Source of the DNA: Phoronis australis
Taxonomy: Eukaryota; Phoronida; Phoronidae
Assembly (NCBI GenBank): GCA_002633005.1
Contig: NMRA01000089.1
Coordinates: 855,895 to 919,894, forward strand
Direction: 5' to 3'
DNA: 64,000 nt
In this document: positions 48,164 to 56,259 of the stretch, piece after piece
Numbering within the stretch: the first letter of the stretch is position 1
How the letters are laid out: each line of letters begins with the position of its first letter
Notes under the pieces: model-generated
What the model saw: the letters and a program-made list of their open reading frames with translations, nothing else
Database searches by the model: none
Told to the model about the DNA's origin: nothing
Made by a program: the position numbers and the translations under genes

Positions 48164-51100
48164 CGTCATTATTATTGCTATACCAAAATGTTTCCGTATC
48201 CAAATTTTTGGTTACCGTATACTTTTCATTAGTGTTGTTGATGGTATTATTTTTATTGTTATTACTACTACTATTATTATTATTGTTAATATAATAATTA
48301 AATTCTTTTTAAATCATTATTTTCTGTTCAGGTGGGAAATATTCTAATACTGTCATGATTTCACATTTTTGTTGCTCTTTACCTTGTGTTAACTTCCTTC
48401 ATTTATTAGACATCAATCAATAATTGTGAAGACTGCTAACCACTAAAGCTGTAGAATATGGTAATTCAATTCGACTAATTGCAACCTACATATTTCATGT
48501 GTGTTGTGATAAGTGTCAGTCAGTTTGCTTGGCTTAGTTATAAAAATAACAAATTCCATTGTGCTGCACTTCAACAATATGCTTGGCCTTGGGGTCACTA
48601 TGGCAGGCGATTGTCTGGCCCCTAATCAGCCTAGGCATGCTGATTAGTTTGTTTTAGTCTATGATAGCTTCTGAAGAGTCAGTTTGTTTTATGGGATTTT
48701 ATGAGGACTCTGGCTGTCATAGTGAAAGTGCTGTTTTATTGAGTTCATGTTGGTGCGCAGGGAGTAGCATGGTAAATAACAACAAATTCGACTTTCAGTG
48801 AAAATTTTGCCTGTCAAAATGTTTTCCGTAAATTTCCTTCGGATCTGAATTGTTTTTGAAGCTTGACTGTCTCGTGCCAATGCTCGTTGCAGAGTACCAA
48901 CACAAGTTGCTCGGGTGTTTAGTGGCGGCGTGTATTTTTATGTGCCAAGATGTGGTGCTCCCTATCATATTCCTTTCCTTTATTTCTTATGTGGCTGAGT
49001 TATTGCATTGGTTAGTCTGTCCCTCATGCTTTTAGATGTGTGTGCTCGATAATTAAGGCTTCTTTTACAAAGTAATGTTTTGGTACATGAATGTGTGATT
49101 TCATTTGTGATGTGTTTGCAGATTTCTGGACATCCTCCCTGGCTGATGTCAACCAACACCTGAAGAGGGCTCTGGAGGAGGAAGCATGCAATGGTGACAG
49201 CGACTTGACATTGCTGGAGGATTTGCCCGCAGGTGCAGTTGAGTGTAAGCCCAATACACAGCTGTCCGTGTCTGACTGTGGGAAAGAACTTGAGGCCCTT
49301 TCACCTTTTTTGACGTTGCTAAATTTTTCGGAAAACCAGAGCGACACATCTGGCACATGGAAAAGTACCCTAGACAAGAACTGCAGCAGTTTGACCAAGA
49401 CTTTTCAAAAAGAGGTGGAAATTGTGATTGACCCCGCAGAGCCTACCGATGGGGTAGTGAACAATGAACATTCGAGCTCGACAATGTTCCATAGCACAAA
49501 TCAAATTGATCTCATTCAACCAGACAATACTCGTTATTATCGTGGCAATCTCTCTGACCGTATCAGTGATTATGAGGACATCTGGTCCTCCAACAAGGGA
49601 CCACAAGATGGCGGCGCATCAGACGGCATGCATTTTCAGGTAATTAATATCACTGACCTGCAGTCGACTCCGAAAGAGGACAGTCTCACATTCAGCCCCA
49701 TTCAGCTTTCAACGGAACATTTCTTGAAATCACAGGCTGCTAATAATAATGAGTATCCCAAGTCATCTAACGCGTCATCGATGGTGCCGCCAACTCAAGT
49801 GCCATCTACGCGGCGGGTGCCGAGCACCCAACCAAATTTTTTCCGCTTTGACTTTGACCAGAAGACTCGGGACATGCTGAGCTCTCAGCAGAGGTATGGC
49901 AGCCCGCTCTACGTGGAACCCGCCGATGCCATCGAAGGCATACCACAGCACGTGACGGTGAATCGCATCACGACTGACCCAAGCATGTCAGACAGCGCTA
50001 CTGAGTCAAAGCTATTGGCTGCTCCTCCAAGACGTGCTTTAAGGAGCAGACACACCGTCAAAGAGATTCCAGTTTGTTCAGGTGCCCCCAGTGATCGGCC
50101 TAGAAAACTGCAAAGGGTGAAAACTGCTCCAGCGCAGTTGCCACGTCAGCTGGATAGTTTAAAACAAAACTCTAGACCCGCAGTGAAGACAACTGATTCC
50201 TCATCAGATGGTCGAGTCAGTCGTGGGGTGGGCCACCAAGGTATAACATTCCTGTCTCCAAGCGGTAGCGACAGGGGTCTGTATGTCAACACGGCACCTG
50301 GCCTGATTCATGACCCTCCACCACCAAGTCCCAACCAGGCTCACCAGCAGATCATGGCTCAGCTCAGCCGTGAGTCCAGCAAAAGTGGTCTGTCCCGCTC
50401 TAAGAGCCTCAAAGAGAAGTCCTCTAGTCAACCTATCCAGGTACCAGAGCGTGAAGCGCAGACGTTGCCTACAGACATAGCCAGACTAAAAACCAGCAGC
50501 GGCTCTGAAACCAGCGATTCAGACACATTGACTCAGGTTTCGCTACAGGTAAACAATTTCAGGCCTCGGTCGGAAACGATGATTAGTACATATGACAATG
50601 TGAAAAATGTTAGTCGCGACCAAGGGGTAGATATGCTCGATGATTACGAGACTGGGCAGGTATCTTTGGTGCCACCAAAAAAGTCCAGCACAGTTGAACA
50701 AAATCTCCATGATCTACAAACTTTGCTCAATGATGAGGCAGCCTTAAGTCCACGCTGTGGTAAGTTCCCTGTGTTTAGCAACTCGTCGGACAACTCCACA
50801 TTCACTGACTCATCAACCATCGCTGATCTCATAAATTTGCATGCTCCCGAGCTGACCGTCAAGCCACTACAACAGCTTACCGCCAAGAATCTCCAACGAC
50901 TGTCTGTGTATGACAATGTGCCTGACGTCAGCTTGAGGAAATCAATTGCCTTCTCGGCGGCACGTGGATCCGTTGCATTTTCCGCCGTTAGTGCTGGCAC
51001 CGTGTTCTCAAAACCATGGGATAATACTCTGTGGAACGACTTGCTCAATTTGCCCGAGAACGAGGCAAATCCCCGAGAGAGGCTGCCAACAGAACTGAAC

Positions 51101-54100
51101 GAACGTCTACAGGAATGGAAGGTTAACAGGCAGGCTCAGCTCTCCTTGTCCTCGCCAACATTCATGCCGCAGCCGTGCTCTCCTCCGGACACGCCCACTA
51201 ATCCATTTCCTGTAGTCAACGAAGACCGGCAATCATGGGTGTCAGGCAACGACGTAGACCATTACGATGACGAAAAAGAAGACGATGACTACCAATTGGT
51301 CTCTGAAATGACTGGCTACCCCCTCCGCTCAGATGCTACAGACTATCAGAATTTGTCGGATAACGTGGACAGTGGTACAGAGCTCGGATCTTACAGTTCA
51401 CAGGAAAATGTCAACAGCTTGCCAAGGAGAAGTCAACCTCTCATGCTACCTGACATCGCAATAACCACCACAGACGTCAGCCAAGGGAGATCATTCCAAG
51501 AAAGATTGGATCCATTTTTATGTGAGTGTTCTTCACGTAATTGATTTTCTGTTACATTTGTCAAGATAATGAAAAAAAAATTAAGAAAGTCATGTTGTGA
51601 TTTTTAGAATAAGGGATTTTCTTGAGCCTAGTGATAACGACAGCCCAAGCATGAAAAATGTAAGGAAACTTGAAATTTTGTTCCATTTTACTGTTGTGTA
51701 ATCTCGTCGACAACCTAACTCTAACATACTGAAGACTTTGGGTGAGCCACTGTCACTCTTGACAAATTTAAGTAGACAATAGAGAAGTCAGTCTTTTCGG
51801 TGCTGTGCTTGTAGCCTGTGCGTTGGCTGAGGCACTGAATTTGAGCCTTCCCTGAATGAGCCACCTCAGTGCACTCGCCTTTCACCAAACCAGATTCCAT
51901 CTCCTCTCTTTGTGACTGTCAGGTGCACCACGCCTCATCAACCTTCGACAACGGGACAAGAACCACCAGCCAGGCATTAAGATCCGGAACTACATCTCCA
52001 AGCTATCGACTGACAACAGCACAATCTTTGGGAGCACGGTGGAGAACTTCATCCAGTGCACGTTAGAGAGCCCCGAGATGAGTCCACATGTGGTCATGCG
52101 TAACGTGCGCCAGTTCATGAGTGGCATCAAGAACTACTTGGTGAAGAGTGGCGAGAAGGACCTCCTGCAGGTGATAGAGAGGGAGAGGCAAGAAGTAGGT
52201 ACTCTAAAAGTGGCGGTTGTACACCTGTGTACTTTTTAAAGAAAATGTATTTTAAAACCCCGATCGGATCTTGTAGGGTTCGTTGTCCAAAATACAAAAT
52301 AGTCCAAGTTTAAATTTGATTTTTGACGAATGAAAAGAACTGCCGTGTTTTAGGTACTCTATGCCTGCCACCTGGTGGTATGATGTCATTAACAGAACAA
52401 AATGGCACTGAGTTCCTCTAATATCAAATTATGACTGTTGAGTGGCATTTTCTTATGTGAGACATCAGGAATTTAACTTATTTCAATCTGATGCACTTGT
52501 TTCAGCTGGACGCTGATGAATTTCTCAACATTGATGCCATCATAGAGGGTGCATTGCACAAGTGTGTAGTACGACCACTCAAGAGTCACATCTATCACCT
52601 GTTTGTACATGAGTACACCAAGAATGGCCGACTGAAGCTGTTGTCACGGAATATTCATGAGGGTCAGAAGAAAACACCAGAGGAACTGGGAATTAGAGTA
52701 AGGGACATCCTTGTCTTCCTGACATTGATCAAATGAACTTTGTCATTAAATATCAGTTCTAGAATCTCTATGACTGCATTGTTACCTTAAGGTGGTTTAC
52801 ACAGTCACTATTTCATCAAAACTGCCATTGATTTTGCCTTTCGTGTGTCTTAAACAAAAGATTAATACTGTGATAGGCTTAAAATTACACTATACCCAGA
52901 TATTAGCATCTAGCAGATATTGAGATGAATTTATACTGTGAAACCAGACTGTACTCTGTACACTTTTGCAAATCCTTGGTGGTTTGATTGAACAACTTAC
53001 AAAATTTGAAAGCATGATCAACACTTCAGGCAAGTAAATAGACTTTGGGGAGAGGCTGTGCATCTTGTCAACCACAGAATACATTTTGTGACACTGTGAC
53101 AGAGTTTTAGCCGAACAATGCTTTATCTTTTCAGTTAAGTGCTAATGTTGCAATAGCAGATAAGGGAAGAAACTTGGGAGTAAAATTATTGAAACATGGT
53201 TTAGTATCCTTTTAATTCATTCAGTATTTGAGTCAGTTTCAATTTTCATTTGAGTGTTAAACATTTGTTTTTCAGCTTGGCCTGAACCCACCTCAAGGGA
53301 CTTCCATGGAAGTCATAAAACATTTCCTGGTCAAAATGCAAGAGGCGTACTCCCCTTTGAAGAAGCTGGAAAACTTACTGGGTGCAACATCGTCAATCTA
53401 TAACAGTGTAAGTGGTGAAAAGGCGATCTGTCACGTGATGGTTTGGCATGGAAGCATAAATCTGTTTAATATGAATTTTCTGTAAACAATTAGAAATTGT
53501 ATTTCACTAAGTGAAACCTCAGTTGGTGTTATTCACATGTGGTTATTTGTCCTTCGTAATTCAATATGAAATTGACATTCTTTGACAGTTCCTTCATTTT
53601 TCAAAGTGTCTAAGTTATTCCGTCAGTTGTTTCTATGTTTCAGCGTTCTAAGTAAAATATGTCGAACATTATTTTCAGGTGATGCCCTCTATGGATGGTG
53701 AGAGTGAGGTTTCAATGGGAGCTGATGGTATGTTCATTTCTTTTGCTTACTTGTCCTTGTGATGTATTGACATTATATCTGTTTCATTTAATTCCAACTG
53801 TGATGAATGTTCATCAAGTTTAACTCATTTTTCTCAGTCTGAAAAGTTTTTCATTTTCTGTTGACAATTCATTGAAGAGCTCTCTAAACACTTTGAGTTT
53901 AAGCTATGGTGGTGAAGCAGGACATAACGTATAAAAAATGTATATTCTGTTTTAGAGAGTTCTGGAGTGAATTGTCAGCATATAACATATGTAAAGTCTT
54001 CAAAGTCTTTGAGTAAATCATTAAAGTTGTTTATTTTGGAAAAAGGCATCAATTAAAGCCTCAGGCAGTGCCGTTTTTTGGAAAAAATGTCGTTTTGGAT

Positions 54101-56259
54101 GGAATACTTTGTTTTGTCTTTGATGCGATGAGTTAGCATTTCCAATTACAAATGATAACATTATAAATTGTATGGAGTTCATGGATTGTTTCAACTCGAA
54201 AATTTGTCATTGGCTTTAAACTTGTTGTATTTAAGTTTGACCTAATTAGCATGACGTGGGATTATGGAGATTCTGTATGTACATGACGCGTATGGTTGGG
54301 AGGTTGTTGAATAATGGATACTTGAGTGTTCGTGTTACAGATCTTAACAGGCTACTATATTGTACTGTTGTTGGCAGTTTATTTATTTCCATCAGAGAAA
54401 TTTTGTAAATTTTATGTATAACATCAAAATAAGTTTGGAGGGTTTGTCAAGGATACTTTGAAGTTAATGTCATTTGAACGTCAACAAATCGGTCTTTTTT
54501 TGTTTCATGGGAAAGTGAGTTTGAAATTTGAATTTGAGCATTATTGCGTTTCTGTTGCAGATTTCTTGCCGATGTTCATCTATGTCATTGTTCAGTGCGG
54601 AATCGTGTCGGCTGAGATTGAGGCTGATTACATGTGGGGTCTCCTTCACCCCTCGCTGCTGACTGGAGAGGGGGGTTACTACCTGACCACTCTAAGTAGC
54701 GCTGTACACGTGTTGAAGAACCTACACTACCTACAGTCTATGGACAGCCAGGTAATTGTGCATCCCTGGAAAAATTGAAATTGTTTGGGCATTTGTTAAT
54801 TGTGCTTTAACTGTATCAAATTTTACATTTTATTAGGGCACGACTTAAATGATGACTTGACCATGTAATGCAACTTTTTAAAAGAACTATGGACACCAGC
54901 GCAATCTATTGGTTAATGGTATACATTATGAGTCTCCATATTCATGAAACTTGGAATAAGATTGAAATTGCATTTTGTTCACTCTTGTGATGTTTTGACT
55001 TGTCATGCTGGTCTATATAGAGGTTGTTTTTAATTTTTGTATTGATACACCTTGACAGTATCTCATTAATTCATGACTTGTTGCTTAAAGCTCACAGGTG
55101 AGGAGATTTGATTTTGTCAGTGAATGTGGTCCAAATTTCATGACTTGTGGAGAGTTATGATGTAAAATGCTCCCACTATAGTGGAGATTGATTTGTTTAT
55201 CAGTCGACCATTCCCGATAGTATTTCAGTGTCCACTATTTTTCAATCACATTACGCATGAAGGGAGGAAGTGATCTTAAATTAGGAGTCTCCAATAAGTG
55301 TTGTTTGTGAGGTTACTGTTTTCTCGACCCCATTTTGACCTTTAAATTACCCACTTTTCAGTCGAGACTGCCAGCCATAAGTGACGTGCAAGGCTTCATG
55401 AGGATCGTGATACCAGATGAGAAGTACAGCAGTCTCGTCGCCAAGACACTTCCTGTTCGACCCAACATGACCACCAAAGACGTCTGCTCCATGTTGGTTC
55501 ACAAACTAAAGATAACCAACCCTCAAGAATACTCCCTCTACAAGGTTGTGGCCGGAGAAGGTATGGTGTTCTCCACCATCATGTTTTGGCGAATATTATG
55601 ACAGTTAATATTCTTTGCTAAAAATACATCGACTATCAACAAAATTAGTGCAGGTGATCTGAAACCTTATGATGTGCACCATCAGGCCAGGTTCATTGTA
55701 CAAGCAGCCGGTTTGGGCTGTGGAGAACTCTCATGTTCATGAGAGAAGATATCGGCAGACTTCTTTCAAATATATATGCAGACTTCACTGTTGGTAGACA
55801 TTATTGGATAATAGCCTTTAGGAGTGAGGCTTAATTACCAAATACTTTGTTGAGTTAATGCCGTTGGCTCTTAAATTACATTTAACGTTGGTATTCTTGT
55901 CTCAGAAATCAACAGAGAATTAGATTAATAATCTGATATTATTTGTTCTGTTTTGAGAAATAGGAAAGATGTGTTGTTAACGGTCAAATGTTGTCAGATC
56001 CAACTAGTATTCAAATCATATTTTGACGATGCCTTAACAGCAGTAAATGTAATCGTGAATTTTTAAATTAGTTCACTTGTTTCATTTTTATCTCATTTTG
56101 ACAAACTTCCGTATTATTACAGAGACGATGTTGACAGATGCCGTGTGTCCTCAGACTATTAGGGCGGAGCATTTGGAGCGAGGCATGACTTGTACTTTTG
56201 TCTACCGACGAACTGATGCCAACATAGCCTTGCCAAAGTCACTCAACCGCCACCACTGA
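18819..56259 (+). CDS. RIN/Sprint-family Ras effector and Rab5-type GEF, 14 coding exons, 1665 aa
   Basis: Seen: joining 18819-18899, 19959-20059, 31953-32772, 33925-34068, 38292-38479, 41895-41986, 49122-51521, 51923-52194, 52506-52697, 53276-53407, 53679-53727, 54561-54751, 55362-55560 and 56123-56259 gives 4998 nt with no internal stop. Every junction has AG/GT borders and matching phase. Domains in order: Ser/Glu-rich N-terminal part (1-334), SH2 (about 355-460, FMVRKSS with Arg387), disordered linker (477-1275), RIN-homology region (about 1285-1366), VPS9 region (about 1367-1560; GADDFLP 1488-1494, Tyr1530 and Thr1533 in GYYLTTL), Ras-association domain (about 1563-1652). Known of the family: RIN proteins bind active Ras through the RA domain, read phosphotyrosine through SH2 and activate Rab5-type GTPases through VPS9, linking receptor signalling to endocytosis. 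Vertebrates have RIN1-3 and Drosophila has sprint. The ortholog name is left open because a tree is needed. Confidence 0.93.
18900..19958 (+). other. Intron 1 of the RIN-like gene
   Basis: GT at 18900 and TTTCAG ending at 19958; phase 0. AT-rich sequence with no gene, repeat or structured element that I recognise. Confidence 0.75.
19959..20059 (+). CDS. RIN-like exon 2
   Basis: The exon encodes residues 28-60 and two bases of residue 61 (LITSIATDLDVLLSDLCGRR and onward). It has acceptor TTTCAG and donor AACAG|GTGAGA, and is 101 nt long. The two leftover bases AG combine with the T that begins exon 3 to make Ser61. The segment looks like an amphipathic helix followed by a basic stretch; no named domain. 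Confidence 0.85.
21275..21312 (+). repeat. 20-bp tandem duplication
   Basis: AGTACTCTTAAAGGGGGCCT at 21275-21294 is followed directly by a second copy with one G fewer. Confidence 0.8.
23560..23800 (+). promoter_or_regulatory. CpG-richer segment with CRE-like and TATA-like sites
   Basis: Within an AT-rich intron this stretch has clustered CpG, a CRE-like TGACGTCA at about 23690, a TGACGTTA at about 23720 and GTATATAA at about 23765. It could be an internal promoter or part of the repeat that follows at 23.81 kb. No transcript evidence. Confidence 0.2.
23810..23960 (-). repeat. Copy of the 13.6-13.8 kb dispersed repeat, inverted
   Basis: AATTGGCGTTCT, ATTCTGCTGCTAAA, GCGCCAT and CTTCAATCAACTG occur here in the same order as in the reverse complement of about 13620-13790. 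Confidence 0.6.
24436..24563. repeat. Short repeat with G-run and inverted C-run ends
   Basis: Starts CAGGGTCAGATCCAGGATTT and a run of 11 G (24462-24472), and ends GACCCCCCTCTAAATCCGCC. The ends are roughly inverted copies (GGATTT-GAG-G run against C run-CTC-AAATCC), suggesting a MITE-like repeat. Confidence 0.5.
26050..26079 (+). repeat. 15-bp tandem duplication
   Basis: Two exact copies of CTGACGGTCTGTCTG at 26050-26064 and 26065-26079. Confidence 0.85.
28000..28420. mobile_element. Hairpin MITE-like element
   Basis: TTGCCCTAGAACAAGTTAC at about 28249 recurs inverted at about 28373-28391 with one mismatch. GGCCACACAG (28222) pairs with the CTGTGTGTGGAC region (about 28396), and GTCCGCACACAGCTTTCCCT (28018 onward) is a second inverted match to the same right arm. 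This gives nested inverted arms without coding capacity. Exact ends are not clear. Confidence 0.5.
31953..32772 (+). CDS. RIN-like exon 3, Ser/Glu-rich region before the SH2 domain
   Basis: 820 nt, residues 61-334. The acceptor TTCCAG ends at 31952. The reading frame also runs open upstream to 31759 but that part lies before the acceptor. The composition is rich in Ser, Glu and Thr with scattered Cys (EQCCCLEP) and looks disordered. The chosen donor is GAG|GTAAGG at 32773; two more in-phase donors lie at 32764 (CAG|GTGAAG) and 32788 (CAG|GTGTGT). Confidence 0.85.
32773..33924 (+). other. Intron 3 of the RIN-like gene
   Basis: GTAAGG at 32773 to GTAG ending at 33924; phase 0. No gene or clear repeat seen. 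The segment around 33.7-33.9 kb is somewhat richer in CpG than neighbouring intron sequence. Confidence 0.75.
33925..34068 (+). CDS. RIN-like exon 4, start of the SH2 domain
   Basis: 48 codons, residues 335-382, phase 0 on both sides; the donor GTAAAT is at 34069. It holds a charged helix (EEEHKEVLKAIDMLERLIES) followed by PIWYLPNV, in which Trp362 is the usual aromatic residue opening the SH2 fold, then TATQLLKDQDVG leading into the FLVR strand of the next exon. Confidence 0.92.
34069..38291 (+). other. Intron 4 of the RIN-like gene (4.2 kb)
   Basis: Splits the SH2 domain just before the FMVR strand; phase 0. Apart from the antisense coding-like exon at 34846-35059 and a short GT-rich run near 37.26 kb, nothing recognisable is seen. 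Confidence 0.75.
34846..35059 (-). CDS. Antisense coding-like terminal exon inside RIN-like intron 4
   Basis: On the - strand an acceptor (TTAACAG) at 35060-35066 is followed by a 71-codon open stretch ending in TAA at 34846-34848. The peptide starts RPPTTPQRSKEDTASPEVPP, continues with FQQLTTKLKGLHYIPDTFY and ends QEGGLE. Mixed Pro/Ser-rich then hydrophobic composition and balanced codons look more like protein than chance. I do not recognise a family and found no partner exons, so it may be the last exon of a nested - strand gene or a fragment of a mobile element or retrocopy. Confidence 0.35.
38292..38479 (+). CDS. RIN-like exon 5, SH2 core with FMVR motif
   Basis: 188 nt, residues 383-444. 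The exon begins with MFMVRKSSQPSTMALSVRVP: Arg387 occupies the position of the phosphotyrosine-binding FLVR arginine. It continues EHYLIETPEDGYVRL and FPYLPLLIAHYCQYL, the later strands and helix of the SH2 fold. Donor CT|GTGAGT at 38480; Leu445 is completed by the first base of exon 6. The family reading rests on this arginine and the order of SH2, VPS9 and RA. Confidence 0.95.
38480..41894 (+). other. Intron 5 of the RIN-like gene (3.4 kb)
   Basis: Phase 2 intron, GTGAGT to TTTCAG. Contains an imperfect tandem duplication of about 94 bp near 39.5-39.67 kb. No supported gene. Confidence 0.75.
39506..39670 (+). repeat. Imperfect tandem duplication, about 94 bp
   Basis: ATATTCTGTTTTA, AAATTGGTRTC, AAGGTRTTTTCAARTGGTTT occur in the same order in two adjacent copies starting near 39508 and 39602. 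Confidence 0.6.
41895..41986 (+). CDS. RIN-like exon 6, end of the SH2 region
   Basis: 92 nt, residues 445-475 and one base of Asp476. Encodes DELPCCLVLPPVVMNTRSHR and LTSLALLGQ, closing the SH2 domain. Acceptor TTTCAG, donor CAAG|GTGAGT at 41987. An alternative acceptor 2 bp downstream (AG at 41895-41896) would break the frame. Confidence 0.92.
42838..42890 (+). repeat. CTGT/CTGC-rich microsatellite
   Basis: Repeated CTGT and CTGC tetramers, interrupted by TTGA. Confidence 0.85.
43147..43185 (+). repeat. 20-bp tandem duplication
   Basis: AAAATGTTGGAATAACTGGG is followed by AAAATGTTGGAATAACTGA. Confidence 0.85.
44061..44122 (+). repeat. 31-bp tandem duplication
   Basis: Two copies of TGTGTWCTTACCTGTCTRCA followed by GTRTGCCTGG, starting at 44061 and 44092. 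Confidence 0.75.
45233..45292. repeat. 16-bp perfect inverted repeat (hairpin)
   Basis: CAGACCCCAAAATGTG at 45233-45248 and its exact inverse at 45277-45292, with a 28-base loop. No coding context and no T-run, so not a terminator. Confidence 0.8.
48124..48295 (+). repeat. TTA microsatellites
   Basis: A (TTA)n run at 48124-48163 and a second, interrupted run at about 48255-48295. Confidence 0.9.
49122..51521 (+). CDS. RIN-like exon 7, large disordered linker
   Basis: A single 2400-nt exon, residues 476-1276, between SH2 and RIN-homology regions. It opens with DFWTSSLADVNQHLKRALEE. Visible features: proline-rich stretches (HDPPPPSPN and PPDTPTNPFP, possible SH3 and EH ligands, the second with an NPF), two YDNV tyrosine motifs, two Ser/Arg-rich runs (SKSGLSRSKSLKEKSSS and others) and an acidic run (DDEKEDDDYQ). 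The ATG at 49091 lies before the acceptor TTTGCAG and is not a start. Donor TTTTTAT|GTGAGT at 51522. Confidence 0.93.
51522..51922 (+). other. Intron 7 of the RIN-like gene
   Basis: Phase 1, GTGAGT to TGTCAG. Nothing recognisable inside. Confidence 0.8.
51923..52194 (+). CDS. RIN-like exon 8, RIN-homology region
   Basis: 272 nt, residues 1277-1366. Encodes GIKIRNYISKLSTDNSTIFG, VENFIQCTLESPEMSPHVVM and RNVRQFMSGIKNYLVKSGE, the helical segment that precedes VPS9 in RIN proteins. Acceptor TGTCAG, donor CAAGAA|GTAGGT at 52195; a GT four bases downstream would shift the frame. This is one of the most family-typical stretches of the protein. Confidence 0.94.
52195..52505 (+). other. Intron 8 of the RIN-like gene
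   Basis: Phase 0, GTAGGT to TTTCAG. Nothing recognisable inside. Confidence 0.8.
52506..52697 (+). CDS. RIN-like exon 9, start of the VPS9 region
   Basis: 64 codons, residues 1367-1430, phase 0 on both sides. Encodes LDADEFLNIDAIIEGALHK, CVVRPLKSHIYHLFVHEYTK and an amphipathic helix, the N-terminal helices of the VPS9 module and its preceding helical bundle. Donor AGA|GTAAGG at 52698. Confidence 0.93.
52698..53275 (+). other. Intron 9 of the RIN-like gene
   Basis: Phase 0, GTAAGG to TTTCAG. AT-rich, nothing recognisable. Confidence 0.8.
53276..53407 (+). CDS. RIN-like exon 10, VPS9 region
   Basis: 44 codons, residues 1431-1474, phase 0 on both sides. Encodes MEVIKHFLVKMQEAYSPLKK followed by LENLLGATSSIYNS, the helix that in VPS9 proteins leads up to the catalytic aspartate segment. 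Donor AGT|GTAAGT at 53408. Confidence 0.93.
53408..53678 (+). other. Intron 10 of the RIN-like gene
   Basis: Phase 0, GTAAGT to TTTCAG. Nothing recognisable inside. Confidence 0.8.
53679..53727 (+). CDS. RIN-like exon 11, 49-nt small exon before the VPS9 catalytic motif
   Basis: Encodes VMPSMDGESEVSMGAD (residues 1475-1490) and the first base of Asp1491. It is too short for simple ORF searches but is required: it supplies the GAD of the VPS9 GADDFLP motif and corrects the phase between exons 10 and 12. Acceptor TTTTCAG, donor GATG|GTATGT at 53728. Confidence 0.92.
53728..54560 (+). other. Intron 11 of the RIN-like gene
   Basis: Phase 1, GTATGT to TTGCAG. AT-rich, nothing recognisable. Confidence 0.8.
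54561..54751 (+). CDS. RIN-like exon 12, VPS9 catalytic core
   Basis: 191 nt, residues 1491-1554. Encodes DFLPMFIYVIVQCGIVSAEI, EADYMWGLLHPSLLTGEGG and YYLTTLSSAVHVLKNL. In the family, VPS9 exchange on Rab5-type GTPases uses an aspartate in the AD-x-FLP motif and a Tyr...Thr pair; here these are Asp1490/1491 and Tyr1530 with Thr1533, so the domain looks catalytically competent. Confidence 0.95.
54752..55361 (+). other. Intron 12 of the RIN-like gene
   Basis: Phase 0, GTAATT to TTTCAG. Nothing recognisable inside. Confidence 0.8.
55362..55560 (+). CDS. RIN-like exon 13, Ras-association domain N-terminal half
   Basis: 199 nt, residues 1555-1620 and one base of Glu1621. Encodes GFMRIVIPDEKYSSLVAKT, PVRPNMTTKDVCSMLVHKLK and EYSLYKVVAGE, the first strands and helix of the ubiquitin-like RA fold. 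Donor GAAG|GTATGG at 55561. Confidence 0.92.
55561..56122 (+). other. Intron 13 of the RIN-like gene
   Basis: Phase 1, GTATGG to TTACAG. Nothing recognisable inside. Confidence 0.8.
56123..56259 (+). CDS. RIN-like exon 14, end of the Ras-association domain and stop
   Basis: 137 nt, residues 1621-1665, TGA at 56257-56259. Encodes ETMLTDAVCPQTIRAEHLER, GMTCTFVYRRTDANIALPKS and LNRHH. The strand TCTFVYRR closes the RA domain, as in RIN proteins, and a short basic tail follows. Confidence 0.92.

Larger units (their letters stand above)
41987..49121 (+). other. Intron 6 of the RIN-like gene (7.1 kb)
   Basis: Phase 1 intron. Holds a CTGT/CTGC-rich microsatellite at 42.84 kb, a 20-bp tandem duplication at 43.15 kb, a 31-bp tandem duplication at 44.06 kb, an inverted repeat at 45.23 kb and TTA microsatellites at 48.12 and 48.27 kb. 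No supported gene. Confidence 0.75.

Noticed and set aside
50644-51048. 134-codon - strand open frame
   Set aside because: Antisense shadow of RIN-like exon 7.
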